Notes under the pieces: generated by a model
Databases searched by the model: none
What the model was told of the DNA's origin: nothing
The model's input: only the letters and a program-made list of their open reading frames with translations
Position numbers and translations under genes: made by a program
Source of the DNA: Brachynemurus nebulosus
Taxonomy: Eukaryota > Arthropoda > Insecta > Neuroptera > Myrmeleontidae
Reading direction: 5' to 3'
DNA length: 64,000 nt
Assembly (NCBI GenBank): GCA_035578155.1
Contig: JAPWDM010000006.1
Span: forward strand, 11,486,305-11,550,304
Part shown: one piece after another, positions 33,761-43,982 of the stretch
Layout: each line of letters starts with the position of its first letter
Position numbering within the stretch: the stretch's first letter is position 1

Positions 33761-36227
33761 AACAAACGTTATTCTGCGCTTTCCGGTCTCGATCGGTCAA
33801 GTCGTTTCTGAACTTGTACGATCACTAACAGACGCACAAACGGTTGAAACATTTTTGCTTCTATAGTATTACTGTGAGAATCAATTTCGCGATAAATTAC
33901 ATTTCCCATAGCTGACCTGATTGACTTGATTGGCGAAATCTCCAAAAGTTACCGATACAACTTTAGTTGAGTGTTCTTGGGAAATGCTAGTAAATGCTGC
34001 ATTTTTTCCAAATTTCTTGGATCCACGGTTGAAAATTTATCGGAGAATATTAACCCTTAATTGATCTACTCACTTTTTGAAACATAAGTAGTCTACTGGG
34101 GTATAAAAGTTATTTTCTTAAATTGTTGGTTAATCTGCTTAAAAGAAAAATATTATTCAAAAAATACTAAAATATTTTCCTGAGATAATACAGTTTACAA
34201 ATATTTTTCGTGGAAATACCTAGGCGTATATGAAATTAGAATTTAAATAGTGATAAAGTAAAAAAAAAATATTAAAATTGAAACATTAACCTAAAAATAA
34301 AATTGTATTTTTACATATTTCAGAAAATTAATAGATTACCTAGATCTTTGGTTACCTTTAATTTGGTTAAGTATTTTAAATATGATTATTTATCAGTCTA
34401 CTGGGGTACAAAAGAACTAAATCGTTAATAACCGAAATTAAAAGTTTGTAAAGAGAAGGTAATCACACATCAAATGGAAGTACTTAATCTCATTTTGGAA
34501 TACATGGTGGTTACAGTTCAGTAATAGCGATTATAAAAATAATTATTGGGTTCCAACATTTTTTCTTCGGAACCCTAAAAAAAATAAAAAATGAAAAATA
34601 GAGAATTTTTGCGGTAAAACATTCGGATTGACAGACGAACGGCTCACTTCAACACCGTGTGTACCAGCCCCAGACAGTTAGTCCGTCGTGTTTGAGAGTG
34701 ATGATATGATTCCATTTATTTATTTATTTTTTTTTTTTACTCGTACAGTCTGCTCTGAGCTGAGTTGCCCACCCGATGCTCGCGCTGTTCGCTGTTCATA
34801 AATTCAAAACTTGTTTTCACACGCTAATAGAATATATTACCATTTCATTTTAACACCTTGTTAAGCACAGTCGTAAAGTACACGGTGATATCTAACCAAC
34901 TTTATTTGTGTTCGCTCTATCTACATGTATCTAATATAAAGCTCTAAAGCTCCTATTTTATGTGATATCGTACGTCCTATTTTCAAACCGTCGTATTTCC
35001 TATTATTGAAATATTATAATGTTTATTGAAAATACACCAGACACATGGCAGTTCAATCTGTGAAGTGCGGTGAATTGACGACCATTATCAGACAGTAGCT
35101 ACACTAAGAAACCAAACTCAGAATTTTCTAAAATTCGTACATGCCCCTTATGGAACATATAACTACGAAATCCTTGTGAATTCGTCATGTCGTCTGTCAT
35201 CACACTAAGTGCAGTCTACCCGCACTTGACTCACAGCTCATTTAGAAAATAAAGTGAATGTTTGTTTGTTTGTTTGTTCCGTATGCGTTCAAATACCATT
35301 CATCCGATTGCGATGAAACTTTGACAAATTGTTGTACGCACGTCCGCAAAGGTTTCTGAATCGGTACAACCATTTTACAATAGATGGCGCGCGAATCGTT
35401 TCAACAAATGTGTGTATTTCGTAAGTTTATTGCGATGAAACTTTAGTTGGTGTTGCCAAGAATTGTATAATTGTTCACTGAAAAAGCTTATCACACTAAA
35501 GGCAAGTCGATTTTCGAATTTGGCCAAAAGATTGCCGAAAATGATGGAAACACCCGGAAGAATGTAGTTGGGACATACTATTTCTGATGTAGGTGTATAT
35601 TGTTTTTTTTACGTTATGTTTGATATTAAAAACCAAAACACAGAAAAAATTTATTAATAATTTTGTGCACATAAGTTTTCACATGAGCTTCTGTGTGAGC
35701 TTGCCTGTGAGCTTGCGTTGTTATTATAATTTTTTTTGTTGTAGTTTATATTATTTTTTTCCTGCTAAGGATTTTCACGTAGTTTATTATGAAATTTTCC
35801 CATTTTTTCCGTGAGATATTATTAATATACCTACCCTATCTAGTGTACCCGGTGTTGTATATATGTTATATATACATCAATCTCAATAAATTTCTCGCAT
35901 GGAAATGATTGTAAATAGTTGGGCTTCGTTGGATTCCAGGAAAAGATGGCAAAAATTTTTATAATAACAGCCTTTACAGGATCAGTTGTTTTGGTGAAAA
36001 ATGTAACAGAAATTTTTTGTCCAACTTAGCCTCCAAGCGAATTTTCTGTTTAATATTGAGTATGCGTAGCGTCTAGTATCTCTATTTATATTTTAAGCAA
36101 CACGTGTTTTATTTCGATACGAATAAAAATTATATAATATATACAATATTAGTGACAAAAATTGAGTTTATAATTTTTTTTAAATGTTCTAATATAATTG
36201 AATTGAACTGTCCGTATATTAATTGAA
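33761..36227. other. No gene seen; short repeats
   Basis: AGTCTACTGGGGTATAAAAG at 34090 recurs as AGTCTACTGGGGTACAAAAG at 34395. A (TTTG)n run at 35259-35280 leads into CATCCGATTGCGATGAAACT, a motif common next to Helitron- or repeat-type sequences in insects. The 73-residue frame at 35593-35814 (hydrophobic, F/Y/S-rich) arises from AT-rich DNA. No exon is recognised. Confidence 0.35.
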
Positions 36228-36231
36228 TTAA

Positions 36232-37083
36232 GGTACCATCACAGTGTGATCGGCCGAAAAATAGTTAATTTTCGCAATTTTTTTTCGGATGGATAGGAAG
36301 GGGGAATGGGGATAATTTTTTTTTTTACGATTAATACCACTATTTAACAATACAAAAATATTTTTTTTTTATTCATTTTTATTTATTTCTTTTAATTATT
36401 ATAATTTTTTTAAAAAAAAAGTGTCCTTAGTGGCTAAAAAAAGTGGCGGCAATTGGTGCCCACGATTGCAGCCGCAGTTTTCATCTCAAAAAAAAATCAA
36501 ATAGATTATTTATCTGTAGATAAACCGTTATGTTCCTATGGAAGTTTTTTGTTTATTTTTTATTTTTTTTTTTTTTTTGAAATTTTAAAAAAAAGCCTCG
36601 GCGGTTAAACAAAAAGTACAAAATTTAGGCCTTTTTTTCAACAGTGTTCCGTGTTAAAAAATAGGAAGATTTAAAAAAAAAGCTTCCATAGGTACATGAA
36701 AAATGGAATAAAGAATATTCTGTTAAAATTTCAAACTTATAGCTTGGAAACTTTCCCTCTGAGAGTGGGTACCGTTTCTAAAAAGGGCGTTTCGAGATAA
36801 ATGCGTTTAAAGTTTGTTTCGAAATTGTTTCAAATCATTGTTTCAATAAAAATTTGATACTATGGTGATAACAATTGATCTATTTGAGAGAACATGCATA
36901 ACTGTATGTACTTTAAGATAAGACCAAAAAAAAATGATTTTTTCACAGGGCCGTGGAAAAAAATAACGGGCCCCGAAGGTAACCAATTTATTCTCCAAAA
37001 TTTCGCTCCAAAAATTGAATCGACGAACAGAAAGACCCCGGAGCTACGGCCCCGACTGCCCCCCCCCCCGCCTCCACTGTATC
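36232..37083. mobile_element. TTAA-flanked element (family D), copy 1, carrying an insertion
   Basis: TTAA at 36228-36231 then GGTACCATCACAGTGTGATC. The interior is colinear with 59528-60355 (CGGCCGAAAAATA, TTCGGATGGATAGG, GGTGCCCACGATTG, GAGAACATGCATAACTGTAT). Near 36948 a GC-rich CAGGGCCGTGG segment of about 125 bp interrupts it, after which CCACTGTATC and TTAA (37084-37087) close the element. Frames at 36860-37180 and 36894-37199 are artefacts of the GC-rich insert. Confidence 0.75.
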
Positions 37084-37087
37084 TTAA

Positions 37088-37609
37088 CGCATTGACAAAC
37101 ACGAAATTCCTAACGTATCGTTTTAAAATAAACACCCGATTTGAAGGTTTATGTGTACGTCTATATAGTTTAAATAACATTTCTATGCGTTACCGATAAA
37201 TCTGTCTTGATACGGTTTATATTTAATAAAGTGAAACAAATTTCATTCTATCCCATATTGTTCGTATATTATCCCCTTCATATTTTATAACAATTTCAAT
37301 TCACTTGTGTATTTTAAAAGCTCTAAAAAGCTCCGACATTATTAGTTTTTATACATATTTGGTATTTTCCTTTATGTGTCATTAATTAAATTATACTCAA
37401 TAGCCTTAAAGGTACCTAATAATATATCGGACATAAAAAAAAGTTTGACAACTTCTGTTTTATTACAATAAAAACTTACAAAACAAACTCTCATTATCTC
37501 CGTGCAAATTTAGATATATATTATGGCATAACAAAAAATGGTAAGTATAATATTATATCAAATGTGCCCGTAATGGGTTATTTACCGGTTGGGGACTTTA
37601 GACGCTTGC
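37088..37609. other. No gene seen
   Basis: AT-rich spacer. Confidence 0.4.
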
Positions 37610-37646
37610 GGGAGGAGGGGGGGTCGGAAGGGGGTCGGGGCCGGGT
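37610..37646 (+). other. Candidate G-quadruplex tract
   Basis: Four G runs of three or more separated by short loops: GGG-AGGA-GGGGGGG-TCGGAA-GGGGG-TC-GGGG. It meets the usual G3+N1-7 pattern. Functional relevance in an intron is unknown. Confidence 0.6.
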
Positions 37647-38578
37647 AATAATGTAGATGGCAGGCAGGTAATGTATTTGTATAAATATTTCATAATGCAA
37701 AAAGGTATTTAACAGTCCATAACCGTTCAGGTAACTTGATCACATTTACATTATAATTATACATGAATATGTTTAAAAGGAGCGCGACGTCATTGCACGC
37801 TTTATGGTTTTTGAACGAATTTCCGTACGGGAAAATTCAGCGTGTACAGCGGATGCGACACTTTGATTTTCAGGTCTTGCTCGAAAATCAAAACCGGAAA
37901 TGTTATTCGTCAACGGTACTTCCTGAACACAACGTAAAAACGTTCGAAGTATATCAAACGCTTGGATCAGGTTCCTCGAATAGGTACCAAAATAAGTTTA
38001 CAGTACCAAAATTAGTTTCCGAGAAAAATTAAAACTGAGAGTGGATTTTTTGTTGAAAATTCTAGGGGCAAAAAGGGGCAAAAGAGTAAAAAGAACTATT
38101 GTTTACAAATCTGTCTCTCTTTGTCTACGAAAATGATATAGACAAAATAAATTCCAACCATAGACCAATGAATACTATTATATTATACTACTAGACAAAG
38201 CGTAACGCCAGTTTGTAGGCATTTTTCTTGAAGTAGGTAACAGGGTGAAACGGGTGAGATTTAAGGAATATAATATAATGTCAATTTTTGAGCAAATGCC
38301 ACTATAATTATTGCAGTACATATTTTGTATACGTACATATTTTGAAAATATAGCGAATACCACTCTTTTTCTTTCAAAATTTTGCAATTTCTTCTCAAAA
38401 ATGTAAAATTTTATTATCAGTATTATATTCTGACGATAATTATTTGAAAACGTTACTACGGATACCATCGGTTATTGCATTGATTTTCATATTGCAAAAT
38501 ACTATTTTGGTCGTATCCTGCTGGTCGTATTTGGCTGCTTCAATTATACATTTATATAATTAGTTTATATAATTTAAT
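37647..38578. other. No gene seen
   Basis: The 89-residue frame at 37763-38032 contains strings such as AATCAAAACCGGAAATG that look repeat-derived; it matches no family I know and has no conserved domain. The 96-residue minus frame at 38178-38468 is featureless. Confidence 0.35.
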
Positions 38579-38978
38579 ATACGAAATGTTCATAAAGTTG
38601 CGGAATATCTGAAAATCCCAGTTAATATTGACTTTATCGAAAAATGACCCGTACAAAAGTTTCATGGGAAGAAATGAGAAACTAGAAAATGACCTCGAAT
38701 TTGACCTTGAACATGACCTTGACCAAAATTTGGAGGTCAACTTTGTTTTTTTTTAATGGAAACCCCTATTTTTGACCTCGGATTCGGAAAGAGCGGGAAA
38801 TTTTACGTTGAAAACCATATTCATACTTTATATCCCAAGGTCGTGTGAAGGTCATAAAAACGAAAAAAATATGATTCTTCCATTTCTTCCCATGAAACTT
38901 TTGTCCGGGTCATTTTTCGATAAAGTCAATATTAACTGAGATTTTCAGCTGTTCCGCAACTTTATGAACACCCGATAT
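38579..38978. mobile_element. MITE with ~90-bp inverted ends
   Basis: Left GTTCATAAAGTTGCGGAATA, AATATTGACTTTATCGAAAA, ATGACCCGTACAAAAG, TTTCATGGGAAGAAATG. The right end is its inverse, from CATTTCTTCCCATGAAAC to CGCAACTTTATGAACAC. The interior is rich in GACCTTGA/TGACCTCGA strings. The tips resemble the CAGGGTGTTCATAAAGTT class, but TA borders are not clean. Confidence 0.75.
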
Positions 38979-39749
38979 AATATGTTTATTGGTCTGTGAT
39001 TCTAACCCAAAATGGCGTTGCATCGAATACCTTCAGTTTTTCGACAAACAGTATAATTATACTGTCCATTCTACGTGGCAGAAGATTATTCCCTTAAAAA
39101 AAGTCCTGGGAAATTTGCTGGGTAATGTTGCAGGGTGTAGCTACATATATAATACCTGTTAACTTGTTTAATATTAAAAAGCGTTTCTTTTTGTGGATAA
39201 AAAATTAAAATAATTTAATTATTGTTGTCAACAGAGGATTTATGACCGTTTCCCAACCTTTCGGATAACAATGAAGCTCCACACACTCTTTCTCACAACC
39301 TTCTTTTTTTTAATCTAAAATAGTATTTTCTTTTTTTGTTATTGTTTTTTCAAAGCAATTTCCAAGCTCCCATTTTTTTAAATTTATAAGGCTAGTTTTC
39401 TTTCTGAGTTTTTTTTAATCCCAATAGGTATTTACTCTGTTGTTGAAATATTTTGGTGTTGATTCCATTAAAATCGATTCAACAATTTTGATATTGTAAG
39501 CCGCTTTTAAACATACTTGATTTGTTCTATATATACTTTATATAACAAGATAAACTTTTACTGATAATACAACTAGTTTTTTTTCGTATTGGTAATGGCA
39601 CAATTGCATGTAAGTGCAATAAAGCTTATAATTAATAAATAATAAGTTGCTATTTTCAGTTTTTCCCTGATTAGGTACCCATATCTGTCGTATTGCAAAA
39701 TGTTAATTTTTTTACAATAATTTTAATACGAACATATATCATTGTACTA
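38979..39749. other. No gene seen
   Basis: AT-rich spacer with no recognised repeats. Confidence 0.4.
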
Positions 39750-40008
39750 TATCGCGCATTTTCTGTCTCAACCTCGTATCTGAAAAATCCCAATTTTTGA
39801 ACACACAATCAAAACGTATTTAAATCTGTATTATCATCACTATGAACTTAAGATTTATGCTAATTACACCCATTGATGTTGGCTACCTATGTACATAAAT
39901 ATATATATAGATAAGTATATGTATAAATACAGTATTTAATATGATTTTTGTTTGTCCTAAAACATGTAGTTTTTGATATACGAGGTTGAGACAGAAAACG
40001 CGCGATAT
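39750..40008. mobile_element. Short MITE, ATATCGCGC ends
   Basis: Inverted ends of about 31 bp: ATATCGCGCATTTTCTGTCT then CAACCTCGTAT on the left; TACGAGGTTGAGACAG then AAAACGCGCGATAT on the right. The interior is AT-rich and non-coding. Confidence 0.75.
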
Positions 40009-40039
40009 GGAAATTAAGTACCGTCGAACGGAGCTATTT

Positions 40040-40235
40040 GAAAACGGTGGGGCTATTTGGAATAAAAGAAAAAAGATTTAAACTCTTAAAGAAGAGTTTC
40101 AAAAAAAGATTTAAACTCTTAAAAAGCATCCCCTATTAAAGACGCATTAACGTTATGAATCGTTCAGAAATCAAACAGAAATAAGAGCTTAAATTTTTCT
40201 CTTTTTTTTTTGTTCCAAATAGCCCCACCGTTTTC
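40040..40235. mobile_element. Short MITE, GAAAACGGTGGGGC ends
   Basis: 196 bp with inverted ends GAAAACGGTGGGGCTATTTG / CAAATAGCCCCACCGTTTTC. A degenerate outer copy (CGAACGGAGCTATTTG) precedes the left end. AAAGATTTAAACTCTTAAA is duplicated inside. Confidence 0.75.
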
Positions 40236-40454
40236 TCGAAAAAATCTCGAAAACTGAAATTTGACCAATGAACATGAAATTTTTGTATATATTAAACAGT
40301 TTTTAGAAGTACTTTTCCGTATTGAAAAGTGGGAATGAAAATTGCTTTCCCTACAAAAAAATAAATTAAAGCCTCTTTTAGGTTAAAAAAGACCTCTTTA
40401 AGGAAGATTATATACTTAAATGCCCCTGAATTTTATCCCGGAAGCTGTGAAAAT

Positions 40455-40515
40455 CTCTAGCCTCTGTGGAACCCCGACTTAATGCGTGTCCAACACGACC
40501 TTGGCGAATCTTTTT
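40455..40515 (-). repeat. Core repeat copy 6 (reverse)
   Basis: In reverse complement: CGTGTTGGACACGCATTAAG, TCGGGGTTCCACAGAGGCTA. Confidence 0.6.
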
Positions 40516-40759
40516 TTTTTAATAATTACATAAATATTTATATAATTATTATGCAGAAAATATAATTAGGATAATTAAACCTACAATTAATACATTATAT
40601 AAGTAATTAAATGCAGCATTGTAATGGCGCTATATAATACCCCTCCCGCCCCCCTCACGTCACGAGTTAAATATTTCATTCATTATGTGATATGCACCAA
40701 CAAAATGTATGTTTTTGCACATCTACTACATATAAAATGGGCATGCAAGTATTATGAAA
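40516..40759. other. Short spacer
   Basis: AT-rich; nothing recognised. Confidence 0.4.
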
Positions 40760-41110
40760 ATACCCCTGTCGCAGCATCCTGCATAATATAGTGAATTTCT
40801 GTTTAAAAAAGTTAGTTTTTCTCGAAAACTAGTTGACATAGAAAAATAGTTTAAAGACCTTTTTTATGTAATTTTTTCTCCTCTTTTAAATGGTGTAAAC
40901 TAATTTCGCAAAAATTTTTCAATAAGCGGAAATTTTGGCAAAACACTAATTTTTTTGAAAGAACGAAAATCATGTTCCGGGCATCGGACGTGTCTGGCTA
41001 ACGAACTTGTCCAACGGTTTGGGACTTCCAACATTTTCACCAAATTTCGTAAAAGTAGGACACTTCGTTCGAGAGTTATCGTGCGGTAGTCGCATCATGA
41101 CAGTGGCTGT
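40760..41110. repeat. R1 copy, rearranged
   Basis: CCCTGTCGCAGCATCCTGCA then ATAGTGAATTTC at 40764 joins to GAAAACTAGTTGACATAG, GGGACTTCCAACATTTTCAC, CGAGAGTTATCGTGCGG. The left landmark is followed by the middle block in an order that differs from 27800-28580, implying deletion or inversion. Confidence 0.55.
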
Positions 41111-41495
41111 AATAGCTGATTTTTCGATTCGAAAATTCGCTAAAAGACAGACATCTAAAAATTCGTTGTCTACTATGACCATTTATGGTTTTTACCAATT
41201 TTGAAAATCAAATTGAACATTTTTTGAATGAAATTCTTCATCTTGAGTACAAACAACGAACAAATAGTAGGAGACTTTTCATTTAACAGATTTCAAAACC
41301 ATAGTAACGAAATATTAAATAATAATATGAAAATACGACAGCGTAGCTGGATAGTTGTTCTTGTTAAATTGCTAAGCAACAAATTATTCAAAAAAACATT
41401 ATAAAATATTTGAAATTAAAAATATAACTCCGTCTGGCATTAAAGAGAGAATGTGTCTGATTGATTATCAGATTTGGAGTGGCACTCGAACAAGC
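41111..41495. other. No gene seen
   Basis: Includes a region matched at 60465-60510 (TTTCAAAACCATAGTAACGA and ATATTAAATAATAAT). Nothing coding. Confidence 0.35.
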
Positions 41496-41770
41496 GGTCG
41501 GTAGCCTAATTGGTAAGGCGCTTGCCTACCAACCAAGAGATCCGGGTTCGATTCCCAACCGATCCAGTTTGATAATTTTTCAAACACTATGTGAATTTTA
41601 ATTAACATATTGAATTGGCCGAGTGTTCATGTATCAGCTAAAGCTAGACATTGACTGAACATATGAATATTGGTGTATGTATAAATACGAACAAAAGTCC
41701 GCCATACATTAATGATGTTTTACAGGCCCTCAATAACATTTGAAATTAAAAAAAAAATAAATAAATAAAT
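41496..41770 (+). mobile_element. tRNA-derived SINE, full length, A-rich tail
   Basis: The tRNA-like head 41496-41566 has acceptor GGTCGGT/ACCGATC, box A-like TAGCCTAATTGG, an anticodon loop CTACCAA (ACC) and box B GGTTCGATTCC. The T-stem is broken (CCGGG opposite CCCAA) and the anticodon is not normally used, so it is not a working tRNA. The body GATAATTTTTCAAACACTAT and the end CTCAATAACATTTGAAATTA run into an A/TAAA tail. The same architecture occurs at 32163-32556 and 43397-43622. Confidence 0.75.
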
Positions 41771-42394
41771 CTCTCGTGTAATAAAATTAGAGTGAAAATT
41801 ATTTGACACCCAATATTTTACCAATCAGACAAATATACGAATATTTATTGAGCAACCAATATAATATTGAGTCAATAAAATGAGTCAAATATATATAAAT
41901 AATAAATATATCACATAATAATAAAATGTTGGCACATATCGTACATTTATGTATATATACCGATAGTCATCATTAGGTACATTTTAAAATATAAAATTAT
42001 GGGACAACTCATCATGACAATAAAATAGGGAGCTATAAAGTGGTGTTGGAGCTAATAATTGATAAATAAATTGGTATTTACGTAGCCTATATATCTCATA
42101 CAATACATTAATATTTATCCTGTTAATTGATCGCCAATAATTATTGCAAAAAGGACATCAGGAGGACGCTCGATAGTGTTATCTGTCCATCATAATTTAA
42201 TAAAATGACAACAGCGGGTTAGAGGGAGGGGGGGGGGGGTAGGCGAGATAGAGTGGCACAAATGGAATTAATATAATAATAAAGAATGACAGAAAATAAT
42301 TTGATGATATTATGATTATTAAATTTTGCGATTATTTAAATTTGGATAACATTAACAATTCATTTTTTTCATCCATAATTTTTTTTCACCAAAT
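41771..42394. other. No gene seen
   Basis: AT-rich; a run of 13 G at about 42228-42240. Confidence 0.4.
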
Positions 42395-42438
42395 ACGCCA
42401 TTAAGTCAGGGTTTCTCAGTAGTTTTTCACAGCTCGCA
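42395..42438 (+). repeat. Core repeat copy 7, short
   Basis: CGCCATTAAGTCAGGGTTTC then TCAGTAG and TTTTTCACAGC. Confidence 0.5.
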
Positions 42439-42460
42439 GGGTAAAATATAGGCAAATTAA

Positions 42461-42698
42461 CGTAAAAGCCCCCATTATGGAACGGTATCTAATACTGGAA
42501 CAGTTTTGACATTTACATATTAATGAAATTATTTCTAAAAGAAACGTCTGCTAACAAAAATTATTATTAATAGAATGATTGTTTTTCAATTTAAATTCAC
42601 CTCGCATTTAATGTTTCCTTACTTAATTAAAGAAATAAATATGTAAATGTCAAAACTGTTTCAGTATTAGATACCGTTCCATAATGGGGACTTTTACG
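42461..42698. mobile_element. TTAA-flanked MITE, 238 bp, deletion derivative
   Basis: Inverted ends of about 60 bp: CGTAAAAGCCCCCATTATGG, AACGGTATCTAATACTGGAA left; the inverse on the right ending CCATAATGGGGACTTTTACG. TTAA at 42457-42460 and 42699-42702. The middle (AATAGAATGATTGTTTTTCA and neighbouring sequence) matches the 12.7-12.83-kb part of the longer element at 11753-12898. Confidence 0.85.
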
Positions 42699-42702
42699 TT
42701 AA

Positions 42703-43169
42703 ATCAAAAATAAATAATTATCGCAATGTTCTCTGTTATACGAAAAGATATTTTCTTTTAGAGTGTTGAGTATAGGCAAGCGAACAAACGCGTATGGTAA
42801 ACGTTTGATATTAAGCATTAGGTAATACAGTAGGCTTGCGATTACCCGAGGTTGTCGGGACCGAATCGGATAACCGGAATCTCGGATAATGCGAAGGTTC
42901 AATTTCCTATTAGGCTCAATTGATTCAACTACAGTTTTTAATAATTGTAAAAGAAAAAGTTCACGAACTATACCTTGGATAATCCGAAAGTTCGGATAAC
43001 CGGGAGTGTACTGTACTACGAAATATTCAATAGCCAAAATCAGATCAAAACGTTTTTTCCTTTCTTTGGACCATTTTTTTACTTAATTTTTCTTTACTTA
43101 ACGGTAACGAAAATGTCTACATACTAACAAATGTTACTGACACAGTTTAGTCGAAATAATTTTAAAAAT
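42703..43169. other. No gene seen
   Basis: The 112-residue minus frame at 42699-43037 has no recognisable domain and starts inside the neighbouring MITE. Confidence 0.35.
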
Positions 43170-43395
43170 TTTGTAGATTTGAGCGTTACTTTATGGAATT
43201 CCATATTTGGTATTAGTAAATAAAAACACTTTACTTTGCAAAATACCACTTTTATTAAGTATAAAAACTCAAACGTTTGAGAATGTTCATATTGACCGAA
43301 ATATGTCACAAGAGTTTTCATATTCAATAAAAGTAGTATTTTGCAAAGTAAAGTGTTTTTATTCTATGTAGGATATTAATTCTACATGTAACTTG
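43170..43395 (+). mobile_element. Penelope-like end, copy 2, with inverted arms
   Basis: GATTTGAGCGTTACTTTATG, then AAAACACTTTACTTTGCAAA at 43210 whose inverse TTTGCAAAGTAAAGTGTTTT lies near 43335. Between them: AAACGTTTGAGAATGTTCAT and CCGAAATATGTCACAAGAG. The 43267-43395 part is repeated at 43855-43982. Confidence 0.5.
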
Positions 43396-43396
43396 T

Positions 43397-43622
43397 TTTT
43401 CAATTCGATTCCCGGTCGATCCGGATAATTTTTTCAATCACTTTGCGATTTTTAATTTACATGTGGTTTTTGGTCATACTATACCAAAGAAATCGAGTGC
43501 TTAAAGTTTCAGTTTAGCTGAATGATAAGTGAACATATCAATACTGCGTGTGTTGAAATGCAAACAAAAGTTTGTCATACGTAGTAGTCTCACAGGCACT
43601 CGATAATATTTGAAATTGAAAG
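43397..43622 (+). mobile_element. 5'-truncated SINE
   Basis: Starts within the T arm (TTCGATTCCCGGTCGATCCG), body AATCACTTTGCGATTTTTAA, AAGTTTCAGTTTAGCTGAAT, AACAAAAGTTTGTCATACGT, 3' end CACTCGATAATATTTGAAAT. Sequence and order match the minus-strand copy at 32163-32434. Confidence 0.7.
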
Positions 43623-43707
43623 ATTGTAAGCGTTTCTCGCATTAGAGCGAGTGCCAATACACATAGGTGATTGAATGATTTCTGTATCGGGCGGCTGTCC
43701 AGGCATA

Positions 43708-43817
43708 GGATCGTTGGTGTAATGGTGAACACACCTGGCTAGTTACCGGGAGATCCTGGGTTCGATTCCCGGCCGATCCGGATAATTTTTTCATTCACTT
43801 TGTGATTTTTAATTTAT
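43708..43817 (+). mobile_element. SINE head, 3'-truncated
   Basis: tRNA-like head 43708-43780 (GGATCGTTGGTGTAATGG, anticodon loop CTAGTTA, box B GGTTCGATTCC) and the first part of the body to TGTGATTTTTAATTTA. The break after AATTTA is at the same place as in the plus-strand half of the 32.5-kb pair, followed here by ATGTAACTTG. Confidence 0.7.
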
Positions 43818-43854
43818 ATGTAACTTGTTCTAACTTGTTCAATATGACCATTCT

Positions 43855-43982
43855 CAAACGTTTGAGAATGGTCATATTGGCCGAAACATGTCATAAGAGT
43901 TTTTATATTCAATAAAAGTGGTATTTTGCAAAGTAAAGTGTTTTTATTCTATGTAGTATATTAATTCTACATGTAACTAACT
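43855..43982 (+). repeat. Penelope-like end, copy 3
   Basis: TCAAACGTTTGAGAATGGTC, GGCCGAAACATGTCATAAG, TTTTGCAAAGTAAAGTG and TTAATTCTACATGTAACT; a near-identical direct repeat of 43267-43395. Confidence 0.65.

Noticed and set aside
36860..37199. Overlapping 106- and 101-residue frames with proline-rich and glycine-rich runs
   Set aside because: They come from a poly-C/poly-G run in a GC-rich transposon insert.
37763..38032. 89-residue frame considered as an unannotated exon
   Set aside because: Contains repeat-like strings, has no convincing splice sites and does not fit Lar Ig1 or any family I know.
41496..41566. A functional tRNA-Gly(ACC) gene
   Set aside because: Broken T stem, unusual anticodon, and an attached SINE body with an A-rich tail.
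42699..43037. 112-residue minus-strand frame
   Set aside because: Begins in the MITE border, no recognisable domain, and no supporting neighbour.
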